From NCBI RefSeq assembly GCF_011764505.1, contig NZ_AP022839.1, positions 1,099,001 through 1,163,000 on the forward strand: a stretch of DNA of 64,000 nt. Reading direction: 5' to 3'. A program made the position numbers and the translations under genes. The notes below the pieces were generated by a model. The model saw only the letters and a program-made list of their open reading frames with translations. It made no database searches and was not told the DNA's origin. Shown one piece after another: positions 30,748 through 39,351 of the stretch (the stretch's first letter is position 1; each line of letters starts with the position of its first letter). This stretch comes from Legionella antarctica. Its GTDB lineage: Bacteria > Pseudomonadota > Gammaproteobacteria > Legionellales > Legionellaceae.

Positions 30748-31926
30748 TGGCGTGCGTGAGCAGACCGGCGGCATAGGCCGCCGGGCTAAAATCCCAGCAC
30801 ACATTTAAAAACCATTCAAGTAGCTCCTGGTACTGCCAACTTTCTGTTGTTCTTACCCACCACATGACCCAGAGATGTAGGTACCTTCTGATCTTTTTGG
30901 GAGACACCCCATCTTTGACCATAAGATTAATCTGCTCTCGTGCTTTTCGTAACGTCCTTGCGTGCGGGACAATAGTGTCAAGCCCAGGCGTTTGATGATT
31001 AATTGCAATCTCTGTACCCCCCCCCACAATGAGGTTAGATTTTGCGCAGTACCCGCCGGGATAACTGCTCTATCATTTGCCTGTATCACATGGGTGTTAT
31101 CCTGGGTTTGCGTCCCAGGATAGTGTATTCCGAGAAAGTGGAATCCTTTCTCAATGTTGCCTATGCGTGTCTTTTTGCGCGATAAACTGAGCCGTCTTTC
31201 ATGCAACACCTCCATCATGCGCTGTTTGCAACGGTTAAGCTGACGGCTGGTTTGGCACAGAATAAGAATGTCATCCTGATACCGGATATAGGTTACATCC
31301 ATCGAATTGAAGGCATCATCCAATGGCTTTAAATAAATGCCACTAAAAAACTGAGACAGCGGCCCACGTAGCGCAATTCCCTGATCGGGATTTTTATATC
31401 CGCGAGGGGTTTCAATGGGATTGATAATAATTTGTTCTAGCATGGATTGGACATTGAGATCGTTATAGTGCTTTTTGATATCTTGAATCAATTGGTGATG
31501 CGGGATGGACTTGTAAAACGATTTGATGTCAGCGCGGATGATGTATTGTGGTTTTTTTTCCAAAAGCACTTGCCGGATACGCCGCGTGGCAAGCCGTACA
31601 CCACTTGGTCCATGAAGATGGTAGCAATTGGGGTTCATCACGTAAGGGAAGGTAGGTTTTATTTGTTTGAGCAAAATATTTTGGAAAATCCTGTCCGATA
31701 AATGCAGCTGATCAACCATTTCATCTGGAAAATAATGGCGCTTAAGATGGCGCGGTGTATAGCTGCCATTCACCATGGATTCAACACCCCGCACCAGCCA
31801 ATCATCTATTTCTCGTGCCATGAAATGCACGTCGTGATTAGGGTTTGCATGATGTTTTTGTTTGTGAATTTTGGCGAACAACTTGCGGCCAATATTCACC
31901 ATGTCGGCAATACTCCATCGTTTCAT
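30680..31926 (-). CDS. Reverse transcriptase, frame broken at a G9 tract
   Basis: The core is clear: RADIKSFYKSIPHHQL (first catalytic aspartate), IALRGPLSQFFSGIYLKPLD, and YIRYQDDILIL (YQDD active site), then KKTRIGNIEKGFHFLGIHY. The position that reads PQG in group II introns is ALR here, so it is not an ordinary group II or DGR enzyme. The first frame runs off into LWGGVQRLQ at the C9/G9 run (31017-31025). The other frame continues with GTEIAINHQTPGLDTIVPH and ends at 30680 (APGFYATA). One extra G (G10) would give one 415-residue protein. I prefer the ATG at 31926 (MKRWSIADMV); frame upstream of it runs towards the neighbouring IS. This could be phase variation, a dead gene or a read error. 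Confidence 0.7.
31017..31025 (-). repeat. Homopolymer C9 (G9 on the coding strand) inside the reverse transcriptase
   Basis: Nine consecutive C on the plus strand at the exact place where the reverse-transcriptase frame breaks. G-tracts of this length slip readily during replication. Confidence 0.85.
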
Positions 31927-32060
31927 GTTGATTTTTGTTCTGTATGTTCGTGGTGTGAGGCCAAGAGCGGGATGACTCCTATTTAAAAAAATTGCTAAAG
32001 CGGATAAAGCGAGTATCTTGATGTTCGCAAAAACAATAAGGTACAAGGAGTTGCTCAACA

Positions 32061-33410
32061 ATGACACCCGAGATTATATCCGTTTTAGCTGCTTTTGCAC
32101 CTTTATTTACACGTCCTACCTGGAACAATATCAATACGCTTTTCATTGGTGCCATCCTTTGTCGAGGGGCAAGGCGTATTACGAGTATTTTACGTGTTAT
32201 GGGCTTAAGCGAGGTTAAAAATTTCTCAAAATATCATCGTGTATTGAGTCGTACACAATGGAGTGGTTTAACTGCCAGCAAAATTTTATTTGGTCTTTTA
32301 ATCACACTGCTTCCTGAATCATGGCCCAAGATTGTTGCTGTTGATGAAACACTGGAGCGCCGACGCGGAAAGAACATCAAAGCCAAAGGAGCATACCGTG
32401 ATGCTGTTGCGTCCAGCCAATCACGGGTGGTTATTTGTTTTGGTTTGAAATGGGAATGCATGACCTTGATAGTACCGCTTCCTTGGTGTAAAAGACCATG
32501 GGCTTTGCCTTTTATGGTTATCCTTTCACCATCAAAAAAGTCAGATGAGGCCTCAGGAAAAAGACACAAAACATCGATAGACTGGACCATACAAATGGTG
32601 CGTTGTGTCAGCCGATGGTTGCACCGTACCCCTTGGATTTTGGTTGGTGATGGCGCCTATGCTTGTATGGCCCTTGCAAAAGTCTGTATAAAAAATGGTG
32701 CAACACTCATATCCAGAGTACGAATGGATGCGCAGTTATTTGAATTTCCTGAGGTCAAGCCAGCGGGAAAGCGTGGAAGAAATCAAATTAAAGGACAGCG
32801 TATCCGGCTCAAGGAATTACTAGTAGATACTAAGACATGGGATACACTTCAGGTAAAGTGGTATGGTGGTGAACAAAAAACTATTGAGTGCTTAACCTTT
32901 GAATGCCTATGGTATCATGCAGGCGTTCCACCAATAAGGCTACGCATAGTGCTTGTTAAAACACCCGATGGTAAGAATGAGGCGGAGACATTTTTCAGCA
33001 CCAATACGGAAAATTCACCGACACAAATTATTGAGTGGTTTGTTTTACGCTGGAACATTGAAGTTACCTTTGAAGAAACCCGTGCCCACTTAGGCATTGA
33101 AACACAGCGTCAGTGGTCAGATAAGGCTATTGCAAGAACTACCCCTCTGCTTATGGGACTACTTTCGATATTGGTACTGGTTGCCATTAAAATGCATGAA
33201 ACTAAAAAATTGTTAGTGCAAGAAACTACATCATGGTATGACAAAAAGGGCGAGCTCACCTTAGTCGACATTATTACAGCCATAAGAAGATCAATCTGGG
33301 TGAAGATGTATTTTTCAATGTCTAAAAATTACGAAAATAATACGGATTCTTTAAAAATAACCGAAAAAACTGCTAACTTATTGATTTATCAACTGGCTTT
33401 GGCTGCATAA
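32061..33410 (+). CDS. DDE transposase, IS701/IS4-like
   Basis: A 449-aa transposase with DDE-type features: VAVDETLERRRGKN (first D), ILVGDGAYACMALA (second D) and WFVLRWNIEVTFEETRAHLG (glutamate region). The E-x6-ARTTPLL ending is like IS701-type DDE proteins. AAGGAG lies 12 bases before the ATG. I could not find convincing terminal inverted repeats, so the element limits are not given. The next frame starts directly after its stop in the same register. Confidence 0.85.
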   Translation: MTPEIISVLAAFAPLFTRPTWNNINTLFIGAILCRGARRITSILRVMGLSEVKNFSKYHRVLSRTQWSGLTASKILFGLLITLLPESWPKIVAVDETLERRRGKNIKAKGAYRDAVASSQSRVVICFGLKWECMTLIVPLPWCKRPWALPFMVILSPSKKSDEASGKRHKTSIDWTIQMVRCVSRWLHRTPWILVGDGAYACMALAKVCIKNGATLISRVRMDAQLFEFPEVKPAGKRGRNQIKGQRIRLKELLVDTKTWDTLQVKWYGGEQKTIECLTFECLWYHAGVPPIRLRIVLVKTPDGKNEAETFFSTNTENSPTQIIEWFVLRWNIEVTFEETRAHLGIETQRQWSDKAIARTTPLLMGLLSILVLVAIKMHETKKLLVQETTSWYDKKGELTLVDIITAIRRSIWVKMYFSMSKNYENNTDSLKITEKTANLLIYQLALAA

Positions 33411-34343
33411 TTGGCTAAAGTCGAGAATAAGGAGCCAACTGAATACGAGCTCTTAACTGAAGAAATCCGACAGTGTAAGTTTCATGGTAATAAGTCACGT
33501 TATGATTTTGCAAATTATGAAATACGAAAATCTCGAGCCCGCTTGATGATGATGGACTGGATGGTTCTATTTGATGAGTCTTTTCCATTAGAATTAGGTT
33601 CTACAGACTCCCTGACTGCTGAAGCGACTCAGATGTTGATCTCGTTTAAGAAGCACCTCACAAAAGACACTGAGGCTGTGCAGCGTATCGGGAAATTGGT
33701 TGGCAACCTGGAATCACTTTTAATTAAAGCAGGTGAAGTTGAGCGAAACTGTACTCTATTAACCAATGACTTGCGTTCTCAGCTTGCCGATAAAACAAGA
33801 AGCATTGGCGAGTATTCTTCGCTTTGCGGTATTGTTAGATCCTTTCTTTCGAAAGCGAATCAGATCCATGAGAAAAAACATGCTATATCCGATATAATAT
33901 GTAAAAAGTTTGCCCATCAAATTGTACGTAAAGTAATTGATTTGTTAGCTGCGGATACAGAAATTGGGCTTGTTCCTTACATAGCCAAAGTTAAAAGTAC
34001 TGATAATGACATCTATCTAAACAAAGATTGGACTAGTGCAGTTAGTACTTATCTTGAGCACATGCCTTGGGATAAAATGGTTAAATATCTCGAGTTATCT
34101 AAAAAATCATCATCCAATGTGGAAGAGATTGAGAAGCTACCTTGGGAGAATATAGTAAAATATCTAATAGAATCTAAAAAAAATGGGTCTAATCTGGATG
34201 CTATCTCGGATAAGATTTTACGTATCATCAAAATAAAATCGAGTATGCTTTTATCGAAATCCGCTGGTTCAGAAGAAACTCAGGTTACCACGCCAGATGA
34301 AGATGCCGGTGACTTCAAAGAGAAACAAACCCTCAGTATCTGA
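33411..34343 (+). CDS. Unrecognised 310-aa protein with a tandem repeat, possibly 5'-truncated
   Basis: The frame begins with TTG directly behind the transposase stop codon and has no ribosome site of its own, so the gene was probably cut by the IS and its true start lost. The protein is hydrophilic and helical. Near residues 221-270 it has a tandem motif: MPWDKMVKYLELSKKSSSN and LPWENIVKYLIESKKNGSN. There is no signal peptide and no known domain that I can see. An effector origin is possible but unproven. Confidence 0.55.
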   Translation: MAKVENKEPTEYELLTEEIRQCKFHGNKSRYDFANYEIRKSRARLMMMDWMVLFDESFPLELGSTDSLTAEATQMLISFKKHLTKDTEAVQRIGKLVGNLESLLIKAGEVERNCTLLTNDLRSQLADKTRSIGEYSSLCGIVRSFLSKANQIHEKKHAISDIICKKFAHQIVRKVIDLLAADTEIGLVPYIAKVKSTDNDIYLNKDWTSAVSTYLEHMPWDKMVKYLELSKKSSSNVEEIEKLPWENIVKYLIESKKNGSNLDAISDKILRIIKIKSSMLLSKSAGSEETQVTTPDEDAGDFKEKQTLSI

Positions 34344-34438
34344 GCTAATGGAGATTGATTGACTTTATTTGAATCTGCTGAGTCGCAAGGACGGGGTTTA
34401 ATAACTGAAATGTGATGATATTACATGTGGAGGGAATA

Positions 34439-34462
34439 CAGGTAGAGACACTTCTCTACCTG
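34439..34462 (+). terminator. Hairpin between convergent genes, likely terminator
   Basis: CAGGTAGAGA (34439-34448) and TCTCTACCTG (34453-34462) form a perfect 10-bp stem with loop CACT, followed by GTTTTAA. It lies between the converging 310-aa gene and the Spy-like gene. Confidence 0.55.
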
Positions 34463-34485
34463 TGAGGTTTTAATTAAATCAGGGC

Positions 34486-34944
34486 TTAGTCTTGATCTTT
34501 GTCTTCGACTTCGTCCTTGCAACGTTCGGCTTTAGTTGCCATTTTGTCTTGCCATTTTTTTACCATATTTTGATAGGCAGTTTTCTGTTGTGGATTAAGA
34601 ATCATATATATTTGATGTTTTGCATCAACTTTTGCCCTCATCATATCGCCCATTAATTTTGTTTTCTTGTCAATTAAACCATCGACTGTGCCTTGATCCA
34701 TGCTATCAGATTGAATTTGCTGATTAATTTGCATCCTCAAATCTTTTATCTGGTTCCAGTTTGCTTGCATGGTTGTTTTTAATTGATCCAAAACAGGCAT
34801 GATTTTAGCTTTCTGGGTTGCATCAATTTTTAGATTTTCAATCATTCTCTTCATGCCTTCACCGCAATGCTTGGATGCAAATGCTGCTTGACCAAGTAAG
34901 AGAGAGAAGGTAACCGCAACGATCCATAGAAGACTTTTTTTCAT
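34486..34944 (-). CDS. Spy/CpxP-like periplasmic protein
   Basis: A 152-aa protein with a signal peptide (MKKSLLWIVAVTFSLLLGQA, cleaved near AFASK). The mature part is helical with two LTxxQ-like sites (LKIDATQKAKIMPVLDQL and LNPQQKTAYQNMVKKW). That is the Spy/CpxP fold of periplasmic chaperones and envelope-stress modulators. The charged C-terminal tail (KDEVEDKDQD) is an extra. No Cpx two-component genes are adjacent. Confidence 0.88.
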   Translation of the reverse strand: MKKSLLWIVAVTFSLLLGQAAFASKHCGEGMKRMIENLKIDATQKAKIMPVLDQLKTTMQANWNQIKDLRMQINQQIQSDSMDQGTVDGLIDKKTKLMGDMMRAKVDAKHQIYMILNPQQKTAYQNMVKKWQDKMATKAERCKDEVEDKDQD

Positions 34945-35043
34945 GATACTTTCCTTAGTTAAGTTAAATCCTATTACAGTATAGATACAAATTCTAATTT
35001 AGGGTAATTTAGACGGTTAATGTTCAATTATTAGGGAAAATCT

Positions 35044-35484
35044 ATGAATTACTTACATACAATGGTCAGAATTACCAATGTTGAAGCCTCTCTTGATTTT
35101 TATTGTAACAAATTGGGATTGATTGAAGTAAAGCGAATTGAAAATGAGCAAGGACGTTTTACTTTAATATTTTTGGCTGCTCCAGATGATATCGAGCAAG
35201 TAAAACGTTCAAAAGGGCCAATGATTGAGTTAACTTTTAATTGGGATCATGAACAATATTTTGAGGGTCGTAATTTTGGTCATTTAGCCTTTTGCGTGGA
35301 TAATATTTATGAAACCTGTCAACGTTTAAAAACTTCAGGTGTGGTGATAAACAGGCCTCCTCGAGACGGTCATATGGCGTTTATCCGCTCCCCGGATAAT
35401 ATTTCTGTTGAGTTGTTGCAAAAGGGAGAGCCATTGCCTAAACAAGAGCCATGGATGTCAGCGCCTAATATTGGAGTTTGGTAA
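35044..35484 (+). CDS. gloA: Glyoxalase I-type (VOC) protein
   Basis: A 146-aa vicinal-oxygen-chelate protein that should isomerise the hemithioacetal of methylglyoxal and glutathione. The four expected metal ligands are present: H in YLHTMVRI, E in MIELTFNW, H in GHLAFCVD and E in SVELLQKG. The N-terminal VEASLDFYCNKLGL is typical of lactoylglutathione lyases. The symbol is assigned by motif and is less certain than the fold. Confidence 0.85.
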   Translation: MNYLHTMVRITNVEASLDFYCNKLGLIEVKRIENEQGRFTLIFLAAPDDIEQVKRSKGPMIELTFNWDHEQYFEGRNFGHLAFCVDNIYETCQRLKTSGVVINRPPRDGHMAFIRSPDNISVELLQKGEPLPKQEPWMSAPNIGVW

Positions 35485-35545
35485 TCTCCAATAAAGCGAT
35501 AATTCCAGATTCTTTTATAAGCTAAATTAATAAGTCGATTGGATT

Positions 35546-36214
35546 TTGAAGCGTTTATTTTATTTAATATTAGGTATTTTGATGAGCAACTCAACTGTAT
35601 CAGCCTTAACTATAGTAAATTTGGCTCAACCTGAGTATCTCCCTGTTTTAAAAATGCCAGCCCAGCCAGTTCAATTTCCTCTCAGTCAATCTGATCGTGA
35701 TTTGATTGAGCAGATGAGATATAAATTATTTGAATTAAATGGGGTAGGGCTTGCAGCCCCTCAGGTTAATCAACCGAAACAGATTTTGGCCATCTACATC
35801 CCAGAGGACGCGGCACTTCTAAGAGAGCATGTTGCTCCATACCCTATGCATGTGATGATTAACCCCTCCTATGAAGCTGCTCCAGATACTGCCATTCGAT
35901 ACGATTTTGAAGCCTGTTATTCTGTGCCGAATAGAGCAGGTAAGGTGCCCCGATTAGATGAAATTACACTGAACTACTTTGATGAATCAGGTCATTATCA
36001 TCAGCAGGTAGAACGGGGGTTTTATGCCCGGGTTATTCAGCATGAAATCGATCATTTAAATGGAATTTTAATTGTTGATCGTTTGACATCAAATTGTGTG
36101 CAAGGCACTGTAGAGGAAATGATGGTACTGCGCCGTGCTGAATTACCGGAAGAAAAACGTATTTTATTTGATAAGCTAGTCAAAAAAAAATTGAACAATC
36201 GGTTGGAACCATGA
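35546..36214 (+). CDS. def: Peptide deformylase with signal-peptide-like N-terminus
   Basis: A metallo-enzyme of the peptide deformylase family: GVGLAAPQ (motif 1), EACYSVP (motif 2, normally EGCLS; the metal cysteine is kept) and QHEIDHLNG (HExxDH, motif 3). From the TTG at 35546 the product starts with an export-like segment (MKRLFYLILGILMSNSTVSA). From the ATG at 35582 it starts MSNSTVSALTIV without it. The altered motif 2 and possible export suggest a secondary, non-housekeeping deformylase. gloA is upstream on the same strand, about 60 bp away. Confidence 0.88.
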   Translation: MKRLFYLILGILMSNSTVSALTIVNLAQPEYLPVLKMPAQPVQFPLSQSDRDLIEQMRYKLFELNGVGLAAPQVNQPKQILAIYIPEDAALLREHVAPYPMHVMINPSYEAAPDTAIRYDFEACYSVPNRAGKVPRLDEITLNYFDESGHYHQQVERGFYARVIQHEIDHLNGILIVDRLTSNCVQGTVEEMMVLRRAELPEEKRILFDKLVKKKLNNRLEP

Positions 36215-36391
36215 GTGGATCATGACGCCATAGGAGCTGAGCTATATGAGTGGGAAGTAAAATTTAGCTTTGGCCTAATCTGTTTAGCAACTTGATACAT
36301 TCTCTTTAGATTAAATTCCAGGATTACCCTGATTGTCTCCTCAAAATTGACTATTCTTATACTATACATAATAGTAAAAGAGGAGCGCAAT

Positions 36392-36706
36392 ATGAAAAAA
36401 TTAGTTTTATTTTTAATAGCTCTCATTGCTTTACCCTCTGCAAATGCAAACGATATTAATAAAGGGGGGGCTGCCACCTTTCAGATAGCGGCTGATAATA
36501 GTACAGCATCTGGTAATGGCTCAGGTACTGCGAATGGCTTGGGTGGTTTCAATAGTACTGGCTCAGGTAATGGGTCAGGTACTGCGAATGGCCTGGGTGG
36601 ATTCAATAGCACAGGCTCAGGTAATGGCTCAGGTACTGCGAATGGTTTAGGTGGTTTCACAAGCACTGGCTCAGGGAATGGCACCGGTACTACAAATGGC
36701 ATGTAG
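36392..36706 (+). CDS. Secreted Gly/Asn/Ser/Thr-rich repeat protein
   Basis: A 104-aa protein with a signal peptide (MKKLVLFLIALIALPSANA) and then almost nothing but an 18-residue repeat, GSGNGSGTANGLGGFNST, present nearly four times. The DNA repeats are 54 bp long and highly alike, so copy number may vary. The ATG at 36392 follows GAGGAG. Repeats of this kind are seen in small surface or secreted proteins; function unknown. A strong terminator follows. Confidence 0.8.
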   Translation: MKKLVLFLIALIALPSANANDINKGGAATFQIAADNSTASGNGSGTANGLGGFNSTGSGNGSGTANGLGGFNSTGSGNGSGTANGLGGFTSTGSGNGTGTTNGM

Positions 36707-36743
36707 ACAGTATGTTTTATCTATTTCCTGGGATCAACAATAT

Positions 36744-36774
36744 AAAATCCGGTGAAGTGAGATCACCGGATTTT
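36744..36774 (+). terminator. Strong bidirectional terminator hairpin
   Basis: AAAATCCGGTGA (36744-36755) and TCACCGGATTTT (36763-36774) are perfect 12-bp arms with a 7-base loop, with A-run before and T-run after. It serves the Gly-rich repeat gene and probably the convergent outer-membrane gene. Confidence 0.85.
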
Positions 36775-36835
36775 GAACTGATAACTTGTCTTACGTCACT
36801 TGTTGTCTATTTGATGATGTATGTTTTATATTAGG

Positions 36836-37555
36836 TTAACAAGTATACTGAATACCCAATACCAAGGCATTTATTGTCGGGTTCAGATTGTTACTGGTTA
36901 AATTGCTGGTAAAGGTCGTCTCGTCAAGGAAGCCAGTGGATTGGGGCGTGGAGCCCATAGCAAAAATATAAGCTCCAGTTAGTGACCAATTCGTATCAAA
37001 ATTGTAGGAAGCACCTATTTTTATTTCAGGAAGTGCCGCAGTATGGTTGATCTTTGAGGTGAAACCATTTGCCAGAGGAAAAGTTGGGTCATATGACTCA
37101 ACGCTGGTTTTAATTTGCATGTTTTGTATTAAAGCGCCACCCTTTAAGAAAAGGCTATAGCTAGGTTGAATGTAGGCAATACCTATGAGTGCATCAAAAC
37201 CAGTCAAAGTATGTTCAATAGTCAAGTTGCCAAATCCTACAAAGGCAGGATCAAGAGTAGTCCGGCCATAATAGCCCCAACCTAATTCACTAGTCACGGC
37301 AAATAGGTCATCCATCATAAAAAGCATACCAGCTGACAAAATCCCGGTATAATGCTGGGTGCTTTTGATCGATGAGAAAGCCTGATTGAAGCCAACGATA
37401 TTAAAATTATAATTATCAATGGTATTCATGGTGTAACCACCTTCCAATGATATAAAACCAGCATTGGAAAAAGACTGCTCTCCCATACCGCCGGCATGGA
37501 TAAAAGCACTACAGGATAAGGCTGAGAATAGGGAGATAAGGGTTATTTTTTTCAT
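36836..37555 (-). CDS. Outer-membrane beta-barrel protein
   Basis: A protein of about 239 residues with a signal peptide (MKKITLISLFSALSCSAFIH) and alternating hydrophobic strands ending in a short last strand (TINALVLGIQYTC). SLEGGYTMNTID and KIGASYNFDTNWSLTGAYIF are OmpA/OmpW-like barrel strands. I take the ATG at 37555 rather than the frame start at 37570. Ligand or role is unknown. Confidence 0.8.
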   Translation of the reverse strand: MKKITLISLFSALSCSAFIHAGGMGEQSFSNAGFISLEGGYTMNTIDNYNFNIVGFNQAFSSIKSTQHYTGILSAGMLFMMDDLFAVTSELGWGYYGRTTLDPAFVGFGNLTIEHTLTGFDALIGIAYIQPSYSLFLKGGALIQNMQIKTSVESYDPTFPLANGFTSKINHTAALPEIKIGASYNFDTNWSLTGAYIFAMGSTPQSTGFLDETTFTSNLTSNNLNPTINALVLGIQYTC

Positions 37556-37737
37556 AATTTCGTAAATCATTCCATTTTAATTATTATTGTTAAAACCTGA
37601 ATAATTTAAAACAGTTAATCATTAATTACCAGCAAAATTCTTAGTGAATTTTTATAGCCTTTGAATTGGGGCTGTCCTGAAGTTGATAACTACTACAACA
37701 GGTCAACTCGGTCTCTTATACACGTAGTTATACAGGC

Positions 37738-37771
37738 TATTCACAAAGATATGCACATAATTTGTGGATAA
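37738..37771. repeat. Palindrome with DnaA-box-like 9-mer by the IS1182-type gene
   Basis: TATTCACAAA (37738-37747) pairs with TTTGTGGATA (37761-37770). TGTGGATAA at 37763-37771 is the complement of TTATCCACA. The rest of the 300-bp stretch 37571-37872 has no gene. It also contains the 22-mer at 37775-37796 that recurs, inverted, before the group II intron. Confidence 0.7.
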
Positions 37772-37872
37772 CTTGTCGCTGTCGCGAAATGATTTGCTCG
37801 ATAAATAATCGATGAGACTTGATTTGACGCACCAACATGTAACTTAAATCAGATCGAACCCAGCCAGCTCAA

Positions 37873-39333
37873 TCACGCCCCTTGTATAACCGTTTTATAG
37901 GTGCTATTTGCATTATTTGCTGCAATATTAGTCATTTTATCAATTTCTGGACGTACCTCGCCTGAAAGATAACGAGTAAGTTGCCTTAAATTGAACCCAA
38001 ATACAGCAGCATAACCAGCGCTTTTGGTGGTTTCATCAGATTTCATACGGCTTCTACCCAATTGACCTCCGTGTTTCGTGTGGCCAATCAAAGGCTCAAT
38101 ACCAGCGCGTCGATGATGCAATAATTGCCGAATTGGCCATGGTGTTGTTTCACGAGCCGCATTGAGCGTCCTATCAGGACGGGGTAATTGAATTTCAAGG
38201 ACGCCTTTTTCAATCAATAGCTGTTCGTTGCTCAGTGAATAATACCCTTTATCTGTCGCCACAGATGCCAGCAACCCCTTTCCAAAAAGATGCTCATGTG
38301 TATTGAGCATCAGCGGTAAAGACTGAGCATCTGGCATATAAGTAGACGTGCATTCGCCAACAAAAAGAAAATTACCTCCAATACGTCCTAATTGATAGAC
38401 GCGGCCAAACTGCACTCCTTTATTTAATTTACCTTTGTTAAAACAGCCGACTTCATAAGCATGCAATGAAGAGATCGATGTATTGATAATACCTTCAAAA
38501 AGATAACCATGTACATTCTGTAATAACATAGTCCCGCGCCAGCTCAGCGTCTCGACAGAACGGCGAAGCGCCCAATATTTACCCGATGCTAACTTAGCAC
38601 CAAACAAATATAAATCATTTAAGATAGGCAGTACATCAGCATACGTTTCACGCCATAATCGCTGAAGTACCACGGATAATATACCCCCACCAACATCTTT
38701 ACGTTTCAAATTAAAATAATACAGCGCGATTTGTTTTAAATTGCTTAGTCCAACGCAGTACTGTTTCATGCCACCAGAACACAATTGATTCAGTCCTTTT
38801 CCAACTTTTGACGCAAGGACAGCAACTTTAATCAATAAATTAGCGATTGCGGGATAGGCTATATTAGCTTCTTGCACAGTAGAGTCAATATCGAGCTCCG
38901 TAGGATTAGCATAATTCAGTTTAACCGCTTGTTGCGCTATCAAATTGGCAAGCCGTCGTTGTTTTTCAGGGCTTAATCGAGAACGAAACGTCTCGATTTT
39001 GGTATGGTCTGGCGCATGCCATTTCTTGATGAGACCATAACCACAAAACAGACGGAAGGCGGCATTATCACGTACCTGCTGCTCAGCAAACCTATCGGTT
39101 AAATTAAACATCTGCTGTAAGACATAAACCCCTAAATGAATACGGATTCGCAAGGGTCTGCCCATCCACCAATGTTTCTTCTCCGTGCGCTGTAAATCAG
39201 GCAATACTAATTGCAGCATCTCATCCCAGGGGAGTTTCTGAGCCAGCTTAACCAGGCGATGGTCATTACCGACTGTAATGGTAGCGGTGCCTCCTGTAAC
39301 CGGCTCATCAAAGCCATTCACATCCAAGCTCAT
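37873..39333 (-). CDS. IS1182/IS5-type transposase
   Basis: A 486-aa transposase with an N-terminal DUF772-type domain (RPLRIRIHLGVYVLQQMFNL, one residue short of the full motif, then RDNAAFRLFCGYG) and a DDE core (ELDIDSTVQEANIAYP for the first D; LASVATDKGYYSLSNE for the second; HRRAGIEPLIGHTKHGG with the glutamate region). The start ATG lies only 18 bp beyond the stop of the DGR reverse transcriptase on the same strand, so the upstream end of the element seems very short or lost. I found no matching terminal repeats. Confidence 0.88.
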   Translation of the reverse strand: MSLDVNGFDEPVTGGTATITVGNDHRLVKLAQKLPWDEMLQLVLPDLQRTEKKHWWMGRPLRIRIHLGVYVLQQMFNLTDRFAEQQVRDNAAFRLFCGYGLIKKWHAPDHTKIETFRSRLSPEKQRRLANLIAQQAVKLNYANPTELDIDSTVQEANIAYPAIANLLIKVAVLASKVGKGLNQLCSGGMKQYCVGLSNLKQIALYYFNLKRKDVGGGILSVVLQRLWRETYADVLPILNDLYLFGAKLASGKYWALRRSVETLSWRGTMLLQNVHGYLFEGIINTSISSLHAYEVGCFNKGKLNKGVQFGRVYQLGRIGGNFLFVGECTSTYMPDAQSLPLMLNTHEHLFGKGLLASVATDKGYYSLSNEQLLIEKGVLEIQLPRPDRTLNAARETTPWPIRQLLHHRRAGIEPLIGHTKHGGQLGRSRMKSDETTKSAGYAAVFGFNLRQLTRYLSGEVRPEIDKMTNIAANNANSTYKTVIQGA

Positions 39334-39351
39334 TGTTTGCTTACACCCTCT

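Noticed and set aside
31927..32067. N-terminal extension of the reverse transcriptase up to 32067
   Set aside because: It overlaps the start of the transposase gene on the other strand and looks like read-through of intergenic sequence; the ATG at 31926 gives a normal start.
36481..36702. Proline-rich minus-strand frame
   Set aside because: It is the antisense shadow of the Gly-rich 18-residue repeats.
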